NCBI RefSeq assembly: GCF_019249295.1
Contig: NZ_JAESDH010000022.1
Location: forward strand, 1 to 64,000
Direction: 5' to 3'
Origin: Alteromonas antoniana
GTDB lineage: Bacteria > Pseudomonadota > Gammaproteobacteria > Enterobacterales > Alteromonadaceae
Length of the DNA: 64,000 nucleotides
Shown: positions 15,234-24,293 of the stretch, in pieces
Position numbering within the stretch: the first letter of the stretch is position 1
Layout: each line of letters begins with the position of its first letter
Made by a program: the position numbers and the translations under genes
The notes under the pieces: generated by a model
The model's database searches: none
Told to the model about the DNA's origin: nothing
Seen by the model: the letters and a program-made list of their open reading frames with translations, nothing else

Positions 15234-16265
15234 TTACGCATTGCGTGTCAGGGCAAACCGGTTCAGAAAGTGATCTAGTAAAAACGCCAGCACCATTAGA
15301 ACGGTTAATGCTACGACCACAGAAGTAAAGCGGTAAAAGCTGCTATACAGCATGTCTGATTTCGGACTTAAGTACTGTCCAAACAAAATTCCGATCGTGG
15401 TTAATGCTCCGAATCCCATACCTGAACCGCTACGTTCTATAAGGTGTAGCCGGGCAGTAATCATGACAGCGATAAACATGGCCAATGTGACCAGAGGAAG
15501 GAAACGGATAAGGTCGTACATCAGCAACTGAGTGGCAATACCGATGGCGCATCCCAGTGCAACACCTCTTGCACGCTTTACTGAGCCCTCCAACGAGCCT
15601 TGAAACGTCATAGGAAATAGTACCAGTACTGTCGCGACCTGTGCTGACAGCGAATCGCGTAAATCAAGCAGTTGGAAAGCGACAAATGACAAGGTAGCAA
15701 GAACTGCTCCCATTATCGTTCTGTGGTTTAACTGCGAATCGCTCAGGTTCAATGACGGGGGCGGGGTAGGTGCTTCGGACTCCGGGATTAGCCAGTAAAG
15801 AACCGCAGCACTGATAACTGAGAGCCCCGTTGCTAAAAAAGCTGACACGACCATGTTATTTATTGCAGCGCTGTTATAGCTGGAAAAATGTAGCAACACG
15901 GAGAGAGTAACAATCCCCGAAGCCCACATCATAAAATGTTTTCCCGATGCCATTTGACGAAAGTGCAGTATCAGGATACCGAATACAGCAGCCATCATAA
16001 GCAGGGGATGGTCGAAGAAAAACATCTGGAGTAAATATATTTCTACCACGTTGATTATTACGCCGGCCACAAACTCAAACGCAATAAGGCTATCGAATTT
16101 AGGTAGCATGCCAAGCAATAACATGGGGTAAACAGCGAAAAACACACCATTGGGCCAGGCCATGAATTTACTGATGAAAAAGCCCGTGCAGGCACCAAAG
16201 GCAATACGCAGTACGCGCCTTTGATCCTGCGAAGTATAATACGACTGGGACTGTTCAGTAGACAT
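15234..16265 (-). CDS. DUF2955/FUSC-like inner membrane transporter
   Basis: A 343-residue, very hydrophobic protein with about ten predicted membrane segments in two groups of five, separated by a polar loop near residue 170 (PESEAPTPPPSLNLSDSQLN). This fits the DUF2955 family, relatives of the aromatic acid exporter AaeB/FUSC proteins. Its start overlaps the HlyD-like gene by 11 bases, and the pair follows a MarR regulator, the usual layout of a small tripartite efflux system of the AaeAB/EmrAB kind; no outer membrane channel is encoded here. Substrate unknown, aromatic acids or biocides are typical. Confidence 0.82.
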   Translation of the reverse strand: MSTEQSQSYYTSQDQRRVLRIAFGACTGFFISKFMAWPNGVFFAVYPMLLLGMLPKFDSLIAFEFVAGVIINVVEIYLLQMFFFDHPLLMMAAVFGILILHFRQMASGKHFMMWASGIVTLSVLLHFSSYNSAAINNMVVSAFLATGLSVISAAVLYWLIPESEAPTPPPSLNLSDSQLNHRTIMGAVLATLSFVAFQLLDLRDSLSAQVATVLVLFPMTFQGSLEGSVKRARGVALGCAIGIATQLLMYDLIRFLPLVTLAMFIAVMITARLHLIERSGSGMGFGALTTIGILFGQYLSPKSDMLYSSFYRFTSVVVALTVLMVLAFLLDHFLNRFALTRNA

Positions 16266-17322
16266 AATGTAACAGACTTATGATTTTCATCTGTACGTTG
16301 GCAAGCCAGGCGAAAAAACCTGAATTTTCCCGCTGAAGTAAGACCGTGGCACGGGCTCCAGTTACCAGATTGCCAGGTAAACCTTTCTCTTTCAGCTTTA
16401 CGTAAACTCTGACACGCTGTGCATCTCTTACCCAACGATCAGAATCATCAGGTTTGGCAAGCCGGCCATCCGCCTTCATCTGACCGGTCTCTACGCCGAA
16501 ATCACGGCTAACCATATCACCGTTAAACACTTTGCCCGGTAGCGCATCAAACACCACTAGCGCATGAGCATGAGGTGGAATTCCAGATAGTGATTTTTCT
16601 CTGAAATCAGCCACAATTCGTTCTTTATGAGTAACAACAAGCGACAGCAAAGATTCACTGGCTTGCGCCTGAATACCCGGCGTAAGTTGCAAGTTCGACA
16701 CAAAGCCAGCTTCAGGTGCTTTTACCTCTGTGCGGGACAAATCAAGCTCAGCCCGCCGAATCTGGATACGGGCAATACGCAGGCGAAGATTATTGTCTCC
16801 ATCTTCACCCAGCTCTATCTGCAGAGCGTGCTTGTGTTGTTTTGCCGCTTGTAAACGCGCCTTGGCTGCGTCTACTTCCGCTAGCATTTGATCAACATGT
16901 TGTGCACTAATCAGCTCTTTTTTGGCCAGCGAGACCACTCGGTTATACTCCCGCTGATTTTCCTCCAGAATCACCGTGTATTCGAGGATATTTGCCCTGG
17001 CCTGAGCAAGTTGCGCCTCAAGGCTTTCGTTGTACTGACGGGCTTCGCTCAATGCCATACGGGCTTTTTCTAAGGCGATTTGGTAATCGCTTGGGTCAAT
17101 ACGAAACAGAATATCGCCTTTTTCAACGTGCTGATTATTCGTCACACCCACGTCAATGACTTCACCTGCAACCCGAGGTGCAACACCGACTACGGGGCGC
17201 TGTACCATAGAGTGGGGCGTCAGGGGAATCGCAAGGTCAGCAATGAATATGTAAGTACAGATGAGACCGAAAAGCGCTAACGCCCTTCGCATCCAGCGGT
17301 TAAAGTGCGCATCAGCTGTCAT
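16255..17322 (-). CDS. HlyD/EmrA-type periplasmic adaptor (membrane fusion protein)
   Basis: A 355-residue protein with one N-terminal membrane span (ALALFGLICTYIFIADLAI, residues about 14-32), then a biotinyl-lipoyl half (APRVAGEVIDVGVTNNQHVEKGDILFRID), a long coiled-coil hairpin (about residues 85-190, rich in KA and LEAQLAQA) and the second lipoyl half (VKAPEAGFVSNLQLTPGIQ). This domain order is that of EmrA/AaeA adaptors that bridge an inner membrane pump to an outer membrane channel. Overlaps the MarR stop by 4 bases and the transporter start by 11, so all three are one operon. Confidence 0.9.
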   Translation of the reverse strand: MTADAHFNRWMRRALALFGLICTYIFIADLAIPLTPHSMVQRPVVGVAPRVAGEVIDVGVTNNQHVEKGDILFRIDPSDYQIALEKARMALSEARQYNESLEAQLAQARANILEYTVILEENQREYNRVVSLAKKELISAQHVDQMLAEVDAAKARLQAAKQHKHALQIELGEDGDNNLRLRIARIQIRRAELDLSRTEVKAPEAGFVSNLQLTPGIQAQASESLLSLVVTHKERIVADFREKSLSGIPPHAHALVVFDALPGKVFNGDMVSRDFGVETGQMKADGRLAKPDDSDRWVRDAQRVRVYVKLKEKGLPGNLVTGARATVLLQRENSGFFAWLANVQMKIISLLHYVY

Positions 17323-17759
17323 GACTTCTCCGGTTTGGAAATATGATGGGCGTTATCAATAACCTGGTTTAACAATGTATGAAAAATCTTTCGTTCTTCT
17401 TCACTGAGCCCTTCAAGCATTTCCCGGCGGCCAGCACTAGCGCGTTGTTCCACTTGCTGAAGCAAGGAGCGGCCTTTATCAGTAAACCACACTGTTCTGC
17501 GTCGGGCGTCTTGACTACAGGTTTTTCGTATCAGTAAGTCCGCAGCTTCCAGGTTGTTAAGCGTGCGTAGCATGGACGATTGCTCGATACCGATATTGTC
17601 AGCTAAATCTTTCTGGCTGCAACCTTCACCCATGCGATCCAGATGTAGCATGGCGATCCAGCGCGTTTGAGTGAGTCCGAGGTCAGCCATGTAGCGGTCT
17701 ACTGCGTCCCGCCAGGCAAATGCTGCACGACTTAATAGCCACCCAATATTACTTTCCAT
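17319..17759 (-). CDS. MarR-family transcriptional regulator
   Basis: A 146-residue winged-helix regulator with CSQKDLADNIGIEQSSMLRTLNNLEAADLLIRKTCSQDARRRTVWFTDKGRSLLQQ, the full MarR DNA-binding region including the D-x-R wing. First gene of an efflux operon with the HlyD and DUF2955 genes. MarR proteins usually repress their own operon and are released by the exported compound. Two near-identical palindromes lie in the 60 bases upstream of its start. Confidence 0.9.
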   Translation of the reverse strand: MESNIGWLLSRAAFAWRDAVDRYMADLGLTQTRWIAMLHLDRMGEGCSQKDLADNIGIEQSSMLRTLNNLEAADLLIRKTCSQDARRRTVWFTDKGRSLLQQVEQRASAGRREMLEGLSEEERKIFHTLLNQVIDNAHHISKPEKS

Positions 17760-17777
17760 ACGTTTCTGTATATTTAA

Positions 17778-17817
17778 TTAGCATGCTAAGTATTTAAGTA
17801 TATAGTTAGCACGCTAA
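17778..17817. promoter_or_regulatory. Paired MarR-type operators
   Basis: TTAGCATGCTAA at 17778-17789 is a perfect palindrome and TTAGCACGCTAA at 17806-17817 differs at one base. Centres are 28 bases apart. They begin 19 bases upstream of the MarR ATG (minus strand), where an autorepressor would bind. Confidence 0.7.
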
Positions 17818-18084
17818 GCAATTATACATGGCGACAGATGAGGTGAGGAGATTAAACGACAGATAAACTAAGGGAGATGCGTTTCACGGTCTGTGTATGG
17901 GCCCGGTTGTTAACAATTACGGAGTTATCATCCGAAAAAATAAGTGTGTCTGGGCCCCACCTTCCCGAGCCGTTCGCGTAACGATAGCCTCTGTGCGCAT
18001 TCAGGTTAAGTCTCAATTGCGCCTTTAATCATGCAAAGCATCTGGTAGAATCGCGCCAGTTTTCAGCCGGGATAAAAAAGTGCC
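17818..18084. other. Upstream region of the intact marC gene
   Basis: No gene seen. The last 65 bases (18020-18084) resemble the sequence before the broken marC copy at 13390-13455 (shared CATC-rich and TAGAATCGCGC segments), showing that the duplication includes the promoter region. Confidence 0.5.
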
Positions 18085-18729
18085 ATGCAAGAATTATTGC
18101 CGTTTGCGTTGTTATGCTTTACGTCGTTTTTTACGCTTATCAATCCGTTGGGCGTGATGCCAATATTTATGACGCTCACGACAGAGTTAACGCCGGCGCA
18201 GCGGGTTAAAACGGCGCGAAAAGCATTAATCGTATCCTTTATCACTATTTCGTTGTTCGCAATGGGTGGACAGCTGCTGTTTTCCTTTTTCCATATTTCA
18301 GTCAATAGCTTTCGTATAGTCGGTGGCATCATCTTTTTGCTGATGGGCATGGATATGTTGCAGGCCAGGTTGTCTCGAATCAAAGTGGGTGACGACGATG
18401 TAAAGAGCTACGTTGAAGATATCTCCGTAACTCCGCTGGCAATACCGATGATATGTGGCCCTGGTGCGCTAACCAACGCCATTGTGTTGATGGATGATGC
18501 GGTCTCAATTAATTACGAACTGGTACTTTTCGGCTCCATCTTACTCGTGTTATTTCTGACATACTGGATACTGTATTTCGCCGGCGGCCTGATTAAGCTG
18601 CTTGGAGATACTGGCATCAAGGTCATGATGCGGTTAATGGGACTGATCATCATGGTGATTGCGGTTGAATTTATTGTTGCTGGAATTAAGCCCATCGTAT
18701 TGGATATCGCGGCTCATTTGCCGCAATAA
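18085..18729 (+). CDS. MarC-family integral membrane protein
   Basis: A 214-residue protein with six predicted membrane spans, starting with PFALLCFTSFFTLINPLGVMPIF, the conserved N-terminal signature of the MarC/UPF0056 family, and with GPGALTNAIVL as the second conserved loop at about residue 130. Function of this family is not settled; despite the name it is not needed for multiple drug resistance. This is the intact copy; its first third is duplicated, broken, at 13440-13738. Start has no strong ribosome site but the ATG is conserved with the family N-terminus. Confidence 0.88.
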   Translation: MQELLPFALLCFTSFFTLINPLGVMPIFMTLTTELTPAQRVKTARKALIVSFITISLFAMGGQLLFSFFHISVNSFRIVGGIIFLLMGMDMLQARLSRIKVGDDDVKSYVEDISVTPLAIPMICGPGALTNAIVLMDDAVSINYELVLFGSILLVLFLTYWILYFAGGLIKLLGDTGIKVMMRLMGLIIMVIAVEFIVAGIKPIVLDIAAHLPQ

Positions 18730-18871
18730 AATAATAGAAAATGAGTACCTTATCGATTTGAGCGTCTTTGCATCTGCGTTATCGCGCACTGTATTTTTCA
18801 TCATAATAACCGTATGATGAAGTGAATTAGAGCCATTCGTTCACTCATCAAGTTCCGGTTTGAAAAACACT

Positions 18872-19708
18872 ATGACTATGCCACTGACAAATGTAACTGA
18901 GTTGCGCCAGGCGCTGACCAGCAACCCTGTGGCACTGCTTCGGGTTTTGATGGACGATCCGGTGAGCGGTGAGCCTGACAAACGCGACGCCGGCGCCATT
19001 CCTAACAGCAGAGATTTTGACTTAGACGGTGAGGGTAGCGATCATCAGTCGGCGTCTCCTCACACCTTACCTTCTGTCTCTGCCCTCAGTCATTACCTGG
19101 GGCAACTGGGGGTGGCCGATACTACAAATATCGTAGTTTATGACACCCGGGGTGTGTATTGTGCGCCTCGCGCCTGGTGGATGCTAAAGTCTTTAGGTCA
19201 CCAGCAGGTACAAATCCTCAATGGTGGCAGCCCGGCATGGGAGGCGGCTGGCTATACGTTGAATCCTGAGCCCCCGTTTGCAGACCAAACGCGTTTGTAT
19301 GAGGCACATTTACAGCCACAATGGTTCGTTACTGCTGATGATGTGCTAAGTGCACTATACAGCGATACGCAAATCGTCGATGCCCGCAGCCAGGGGAGAT
19401 TTGAAGGCAGCGAGCCTGAACCCCGTCAGGGTGTTCGCTCTGGTCACATGCCAGGTGCGAAAAATCTGCACTATGCGCGTCTGATTTCCAACGGCGAGTT
19501 AAAACCGATAAGTGAACTGCAGATAGAATTTGAAAAGGCGGGGGTGAATTTAGCAAACCCTATCATCTGTACCTGTGGCTCTGGTATCACAGCCTGTATT
19601 ATTGGCGTAGCCGCGTTATTGTGCGGCGCTAAGCGTGTCAGTGTTTACGATGGTTCATGGTCAGAGTGGGGTGCAGATTCACACTATCCTGTGGAGGTGT
19701 CATCATGA
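18872..19708 (+). CDS. Rhodanese-type sulfurtransferase
   Basis: About 278 residues, two rhodanese domains. The second holds the catalytic loop [11 protein letters not shown] with the active cysteine near residue 235; the first is the inactive copy. CGSG(I/V)TAC is the loop type of 3-mercaptopyruvate sulfurtransferase (SseA), which moves sulfur from mercaptopyruvate or thiosulfate to thiols and cyanide. The start is set at the ATG of 18872; a TTG at 18860 is also open. The stop overlaps the cobB start by 4 bases (ATGA), so the two are co-translated. Confidence 0.88.
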   Translation: MTMPLTNVTELRQALTSNPVALLRVLMDDPVSGEPDKRDAGAIPNSRDFDLDGEGSDHQSASPHTLPSVSALSHYLGQLGVADTTNIVVYDTRGVYCAPRAWWMLKSLGHQQVQILNGGSPAWEAAGYTLNPEPPFADQTRLYEAHLQPQWFVTADDVLSALYSDTQIVDARSQGRFEGSEPEPRQGVRSGHMPGAKNLHYARLISNGELKPISELQIEFEKAGVNLANPIICTCGSGITACIIGVAALLCGAKRVSVYDGSWSEWGADSHYPVEVSS

Positions 19709-20436
19709 ACGACAAGCCACGGGTGGTTGTGTTAACGGGTGCGGGCGTTTCAGCAGAGTCCGGCCTGAAAACTTTTCGGGATAATGACGGGTTATGGGAA
19801 AAGCACAAGGTTGAGGATGTGGCAACGCCGGAGGCGTTTGAGCGGGATCCTGATTTAGTTTACCGTTTTTATAATGACAGACGTATTCAGCTTCAGGAAC
19901 CTGATGTTACGCCCAATGCCGCGCATCTTGCCCTGGCTGAACTTGAATCAGCTTTGGGTGACAACTTTTTACTGGTAACTCAAAATGTTGATGACCTGCA
20001 CGAACGTGCAGGCAGCAAACGCGTCATTCACATGCACGGAAAGTTATTGTCTGCACGATGCTGTAATACCGGCGCCAGTCATGAGTGGTTTGATCGGTTC
20101 GACGCAAAAACAGCGTGTCCCTGCTGCCTGCCAGCCTCTCAGCTACGACCGGATATTGTATGGTTTGGCGAAATGCCTCTGCAGATGAATGATATTATCC
20201 TGGCACTTTCAAAAGCTGACGTGTTTATTGCGGTAGGTACGTCAGGTCAGGTCTACCCGGCTGCAGGTTTTGTACAAGTGGCAACAGATAGCGGCGCAAA
20301 AACTGTTGAACTGAATTTGCAACCCAGCGACCGGTGCTCATTGTTTGAGACCTCTTTTCATGGCCCGGCGTCGAAAATTGTTCCAGATTACGTTACCTCC
20401 TTTATCTCTTCTCTGGAAGTTTCTGAGATCGACTAA
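19705..20436 (+). CDS. cobB: CobB sirtuin, NAD-dependent deacylase
   Basis: 243 residues. Visible are the NAD loop [15 protein letters not shown], the [12 protein letters not shown] segment, the catalytic histidine in MHGKL, and cysteines for the structural zinc (RCCN ... CPCC). The Tyr and Arg in FYNDRR match the residues that let class III sirtuins remove succinyl and malonyl groups as well as acetyl. The frame is open upstream into the sulfurtransferase gene but the family N-terminus and the ATGA overlap fix the start at 19705. Cytoplasmic. In an apparent operon with the sulfurtransferase and the LysE exporter. Confidence 0.94.
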   Translation: MNDKPRVVVLTGAGVSAESGLKTFRDNDGLWEKHKVEDVATPEAFERDPDLVYRFYNDRRIQLQEPDVTPNAAHLALAELESALGDNFLLVTQNVDDLHERAGSKRVIHMHGKLLSARCCNTGASHEWFDRFDAKTACPCCLPASQLRPDIVWFGEMPLQMNDIILALSKADVFIAVGTSGQVYPAAGFVQVATDSGAKTVELNLQPSDRCSLFETSFHGPASKIVPDYVTSFISSLEVSEID

Positions 20437-20438
20437 TC

Positions 20439-21068
20439 ATGCTCTACCTGGATGAATTTATTACCATCGCGCTGGTACACTTGGTAGCAGTGGCAAGTCC
20501 GGGACCGGATTTCGCTATCGTTGTCCGGCACAGTGTCGCTTACGGCAGGCGCACAGCCATTCTCACCAGTATCGGTATTGGGCTGGGAATTTTATTACAC
20601 GTGGCATATTCACTGGTGGGGTTGAGTGTTGTGATTGCAACTACCCCCTGGCTGTACAAGGTGATTAGTTATCTTGCCGCCGCATATCTTGTCTATCTTG
20701 CTGTTGGCGCGCTGCGAAGTGGGCCAGCCAAAACGCCGGTGACTTCCACGAGTTCACAGTCTCAGTCAGGTTCTATGAGTGACAAAAGAGCACTGTGGAC
20801 AGGGTTTTTAACTAATGGCCTTAACCCTAAAGCAACCTTATTCTTTTTGTCGCTGTTTACCGCCATCATTGACGTTGCAACGCCCTTTGGCGTAAAGCTG
20901 ATGTACGGTTTGTATCTCGCACTGGCGACAGGTGTATGGTTTTGCTTTCTTTCCTATTTGCTCAGCACCAGCAAAGTCGCACAGTTAATTGGTCAGAAAG
21001 GCTACTGGCTGGATCGCGTGATGGGCGTGTTGCTTTTAGGCCTGGCGGCAAAACTGGTTTGGGTATAG
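20439..21068 (+). CDS. LysE/RhtB-family amino-acid exporter
   Basis: 209 residues with five or six membrane spans. The opening (ITIALVHLVAVASPGPDFAIVVRHSVAYGRRTAILTSIGIGLG) carries the SPGPDF signature of RhtB-type exporters of threonine, homoserine and related amino acids; LTNGLNPKATLFFLSLF is the second conserved loop. It begins 2 bases after the cobB stop and so probably shares its transcript. Substrate not predictable. Confidence 0.9.
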   Translation: MLYLDEFITIALVHLVAVASPGPDFAIVVRHSVAYGRRTAILTSIGIGLGILLHVAYSLVGLSVVIATTPWLYKVISYLAAAYLVYLAVGALRSGPAKTPVTSTSSQSQSGSMSDKRALWTGFLTNGLNPKATLFFLSLFTAIIDVATPFGVKLMYGLYLALATGVWFCFLSYLLSTSKVAQLIGQKGYWLDRVMGVLLLGLAAKLVWV

Positions 21069-21130
21069 TGGGGTTTAATAACGTAATACGTTATAATCCA
21101 TACGAATTTTACTACATATGAGACGCAAGC

Positions 21131-21859
21131 GTGGAGCAGTTCCCAAAACCACCGTCCGAGCAGCCCGATAACGCGGATTCACTTCAGCGTACCCTTGACG
21201 GAAAATACCAGTTTGATGTTCAAAGCGTGTTTTCTCGCGCCAATGATCTGGTAAAAAAGCACTTTTCCGCACTGGTACAGGCATGTGTACTGATATTTCT
21301 CGTGCTTGTGATCATGGCGCTCATAATGCAGGGCATACAGGATACATTTCAGGCAATATTTCAGATTGCTGTGGTACTTGTGATTGCGCCACTTCAGACC
21401 GGGTTATACATGATGGGGGTGAGTGCTGCGCGTAGTCAGCATGTGCGGGTTTTCGATCTGTTTAAATATCTTCCGCTGACCATTGTGCTGGCGTTAACCC
21501 ACCTAATTACTATCATCCTTACTCAGCTTGGAACCGTACTGTTTATCATACCGGGTATTTATATGGTGGTAGCGTCGACTTTCGCGTTGATATTGGTGGC
21601 AGACAGACAACTTACCGCTGTCAGTGCTATCATTTTGTCTTGTCGAATAGTTAACCGCTACTTCTGGCAGATGCTATTATTACTTGCCATATTTCTGGTG
21701 TTGATACTGGTGAGTATTCTGACCTTTGGCTTTGGCCTGATTTGGGTTATGCCATTATACTTTTGTGCTATCGGCGTGTTGTATGAAGACATGGTGGGAC
21801 AGTCCGGACCACAGCTTGATGAACACGACAGTAACGGAGAATCAACCTTCGATGCATAA
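21131..21859 (+). CDS. Multi-span membrane protein, YciC-like layout
   Basis: 242 residues from a GTG start, with a polar N-terminus of about 50 residues (FDVQSVFSRANDLVKKHFSAL) and then five or six membrane spans including LGTVLFIIPGIYMVVASTFALILV. This layout is shared with bacterial membrane proteins of unknown role such as YciC, which have a conserved FxRxxxLxKxxFxxL segment before their first span. It overlaps the Bax-like gene by 8 bases, and that overlaps the DUF2987 gene by 4, so the three are one operon, probably linked to the cell envelope. Confidence 0.7.
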   Translation: MEQFPKPPSEQPDNADSLQRTLDGKYQFDVQSVFSRANDLVKKHFSALVQACVLIFLVLVIMALIMQGIQDTFQAIFQIAVVLVIAPLQTGLYMMGVSAARSQHVRVFDLFKYLPLTIVLALTHLITIILTQLGTVLFIIPGIYMVVASTFALILVADRQLTAVSAIILSCRIVNRYFWQMLLLLAIFLVLILVSILTFGFGLIWVMPLYFCAIGVLYEDMVGQSGPQLDEHDSNGESTFDA

Positions 21860-22643
21860 GCGAGAAACCGTTAAAATTGTTTTAATCACGATTGGTGTCC
21901 TTGCTGTTATCGTCATCAATGCGTGGATCCTGGCTAGTCGTGAACCCGATATCCTCGAGGTTCCTGAAACCCAGGAAGCAAAAAAGCCGGTACCAGACTT
22001 TGCTTCAATTGAAGATGTAACCGAGAAAAAAACCGCATTTTTTAACTACCTGAAGCCAGAAGTAGAAAAACAGAACGCGTATCTGCTTTCTCTTCGACAT
22101 TACTTACAAACCGTACTTCGTGAAGTCATGGCCGGTGAAGATATTGACGAAGACGATCTTGAACGGGTTAACTGGTTGAGCGAGGAGTACCGGGTTGATG
22201 AATCCAAGTCGTTAAAGTCCAGGATCCTGTCATTACTTGAGCGAATCGATATTCTTCCGGTTGAACTTGTGCTTGCGCAGGCGGCGAACGAGTCTGCATG
22301 GGGAACCAGCCGCTTTGCACAAAAAGGCTATAATTTCTTTGGCTTGTGGTGCTTCCGTAAAGGTTGTGGTTTTGTACCGTCGCGCAGAAATGAGGATGCT
22401 AACCATGAGGTAGCCCGGTTCGATAATCTCTCACGCGCAACCTATACCTACATGAGAAACCTGAACCGGCATGATGCTTATGAAGAGTTACGCCGTATTC
22501 GAAGCCGGCTGCGGGCAAATCAGATACCTATCAGCGGTGTCGCACTGGCTGAAGGCCTAATGAATTACTCAGAGCGTGGCGCCGCGTATGTGGAGGAACT
22601 ACAGAATATGATCAGATTTAATCAGGAGTACTTAACGGAATGA
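21852..22643 (+). CDS. Bax-like glucosaminidase-domain protein
   Basis: 263 residues from the ATG at 21852 (MHKRETVK); a longer frame exists but would run over the previous gene. One N-terminal membrane span (about residues 8-26) anchors it to the inner membrane facing the periplasm. The domain at about residues 130-250 contains VLAQAANESAWGTSRFAQKGYNFFGLWCF, with the catalytic glutamate of the GH73-type glucosaminidase family. E. coli Bax is the closest named protein. Expected to cut or bind peptidoglycan. It lies in an overlapping three-gene operon. Confidence 0.85.
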   Translation: MHKRETVKIVLITIGVLAVIVINAWILASREPDILEVPETQEAKKPVPDFASIEDVTEKKTAFFNYLKPEVEKQNAYLLSLRHYLQTVLREVMAGEDIDEDDLERVNWLSEEYRVDESKSLKSRILSLLERIDILPVELVLAQAANESAWGTSRFAQKGYNFFGLWCFRKGCGFVPSRRNEDANHEVARFDNLSRATYTYMRNLNRHDAYEELRRIRSRLRANQIPISGVALAEGLMNYSERGAAYVEELQNMIRFNQEYLTE

Positions 22644-23278
22644 AAAAGCTACTGGCCTTGGTATTCGCTGCAGTGATAAGCCAACCTGTACTGGCTGATA
22701 TCATTGATGTGGAATACAGCCGCTTTTACAGCCATGTCAGAAAACTGGGAAGTGACGATACTCAGGCACTGCAGTTTGCGTTTGGTTTCCTGCGTGTTGG
22801 GGAAGGGCGGTTGTGCGACATTAACACCGCTACGATTGTCACCGACAAACAACAGATGCCGCTGGAGGTGTCGCCGGAAAACCGTTTCACGGTGCCCACC
22901 GAAAAAGCGCTGAAGATGGCAGAAGCCTTTATTCGAATTGATCTTGCTGAGCGCGCGAACGTCTGTGACATGTCAGTGCAGCTGGAAACAAAACCGGAAT
23001 TCGTAAAGCGCGAATACACAGCCGAAGAGCTGGCAATGCTGCTGGACAATTACCGCGCGTTTTTCAATGAAATGGGTAGCTTTCTCTCGTTTATGATGCC
23101 ATCTGTTGAAGGATTGATGATCCACTTTGAGGACGATGAGCTTGATTCGCTCATCAAAGACGCCCCTGCCATCAATAATGGCATGCTGATGTTAGATATG
23201 GACTGGCTTAACAAAGGGAAAGGGATCGAACTTCCCCAGAAGCCTCTGAGAGTGACAGCAATCGCCTCTAAGAGTTGA
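22640..23278 (+). CDS. Secreted DUF2987-family protein
   Basis: 212 residues with a clear signal peptide (KKLLALVFAAVISQPVLA, cleavage after about residue 20). The mature part begins DIIDVEYSRFYSHVRKLGSDDTQALQFAFGF and has two cysteines (CDINTA, VCDMSV) that could form a disulfide. This matches DUF2987, a family of Vibrio, Shewanella and Alteromonas periplasmic proteins with no known role. It is the last gene of the operon and is followed by a terminator. Confidence 0.75.
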   Translation: MKKLLALVFAAVISQPVLADIIDVEYSRFYSHVRKLGSDDTQALQFAFGFLRVGEGRLCDINTATIVTDKQQMPLEVSPENRFTVPTEKALKMAEAFIRIDLAERANVCDMSVQLETKPEFVKREYTAEELAMLLDNYRAFFNEMGSFLSFMMPSVEGLMIHFEDDELDSLIKDAPAINNGMLMLDMDWLNKGKGIELPQKPLRVTAIASKS

Positions 23279-23310
23279 AATCACTATCACCGACAGAGTG
23301 ATAATTTCTG

Positions 23311-23347
23311 AAAAAGCCAGTAGGTTTAGTTATCTACTGGCTTTTTT
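23311..23347 (+). terminator. Rho-independent terminator
   Basis: AAAAGCCAGTAG, loop GTTTAGTTAT, CTACTGGCTTTT and T-run. A 12-bp stem closing the operon that ends with the DUF2987 gene; its A-rich left side lets it serve the minus-strand rssA transcript as well. Confidence 0.85.
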
Positions 23348-23390
23348 ACTTTGTTACCTTTAACCCATTTTAGTTGAAATGACTGGGTTA

Positions 23391-24293
23391 TTACGGCCCT
23401 TCGATTACCAACTGATAACGAATTTGTTCAGCCAGTCGGTTAACGGTTTCTTCGCCTCGTTGGCACATTTCACCCGCCCGATGAAACTCCATCAAACCCA
23501 CATCGGTCAATTGTGGCTCAATAAGCACATCCGGCGGATCGCCTGCCAGTCTTGAACGGGTGACTCTGGCCTGCAGAATTTCCAGTGAGCTACTCATGAT
23601 GCTCAGTATGCCGGGAGGGTTAGCTTTGTTTGGTTTGGTTTCCGGTGAAAACCATTGCCTTACCACATTCTGACTTTTAGTAAAAAAATCATCCGTTTTA
23701 CGCTGAATTTCCTCATGCTCAATTTTTGCTTTTTCCAGACGTTGCGGGCGAAAGTCTGCATTCAGGTTTACTGCGATAACGAAATCTGCGCCCAACTGAC
23801 GACAAAGGTTTACCGGAACCGGATTGACCACAGCACCATCAACCAGCCATCGGTCTTCGTAAGCAATTGGACTGAACAGCGCGGGAATAGCACAAGATGC
23901 CTGTACGGACTCTCCAAGCGCACCACTACTGAACACCACTTCACGGCCTGAGTAGAGGTCAGTCGCAACGACGGCGAAGGGCTTTTCCATCTCCTCAAAG
24001 GTCTCCACGCAGAATTCACTGGCCAGCTTATCGAAAACCTTCTGTCCACTGGCAAGTCCACCGCGACGGATCCCGACTCCCATCAGAGATAACACCTGCC
24101 ATTCTGTCAGGGATGTTGCCCATTGCCGTAAAGGCTCAAGCCTGCCGCTGGCATACGCAGCACCTACATAAGCGCCAATTGAGCTCCCCGCCACGATATC
24201 AATTTTAACGCCCAGCTTTTCCAGCGCCTGAATAATACCGATATGAGCCCAGCCCCTTGCAGCGCCGGCGCCAAGAGCAATACCTACTTTCAT
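23391..24293 (-). CDS. Patatin-like phospholipase, RssA-like
   Basis: 300 residues with all patatin motifs: the glycine-rich oxyanion stretch [12 protein letters not shown], the nucleophile GSSIG (Ser near residue 38), and the D-G-A motif ([11 protein letters not shown]) supplying the catalytic aspartate near residue 150. Bacterial patatins of this RssA/YlbK type are predicted cytoplasmic or membrane-associated lipid hydrolases. The ATG overlaps the ttcA stop by 4 bases, so the two are co-transcribed though functionally unlinked as far as known. Confidence 0.87.
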   Translation of the reverse strand: MKVGIALGAGAARGWAHIGIIQALEKLGVKIDIVAGSSIGAYVGAAYASGRLEPLRQWATSLTEWQVLSLMGVGIRRGGLASGQKVFDKLASEFCVETFEEMEKPFAVVATDLYSGREVVFSSGALGESVQASCAIPALFSPIAYEDRWLVDGAVVNPVPVNLCRQLGADFVIAVNLNADFRPQRLEKAKIEHEEIQRKTDDFFTKSQNVVRQWFSPETKPNKANPPGILSIMSSSLEILQARVTRSRLAGDPPDVLIEPQLTDVGLMEFHRAGEMCQRGEETVNRLAEQIRYQLVIEGP

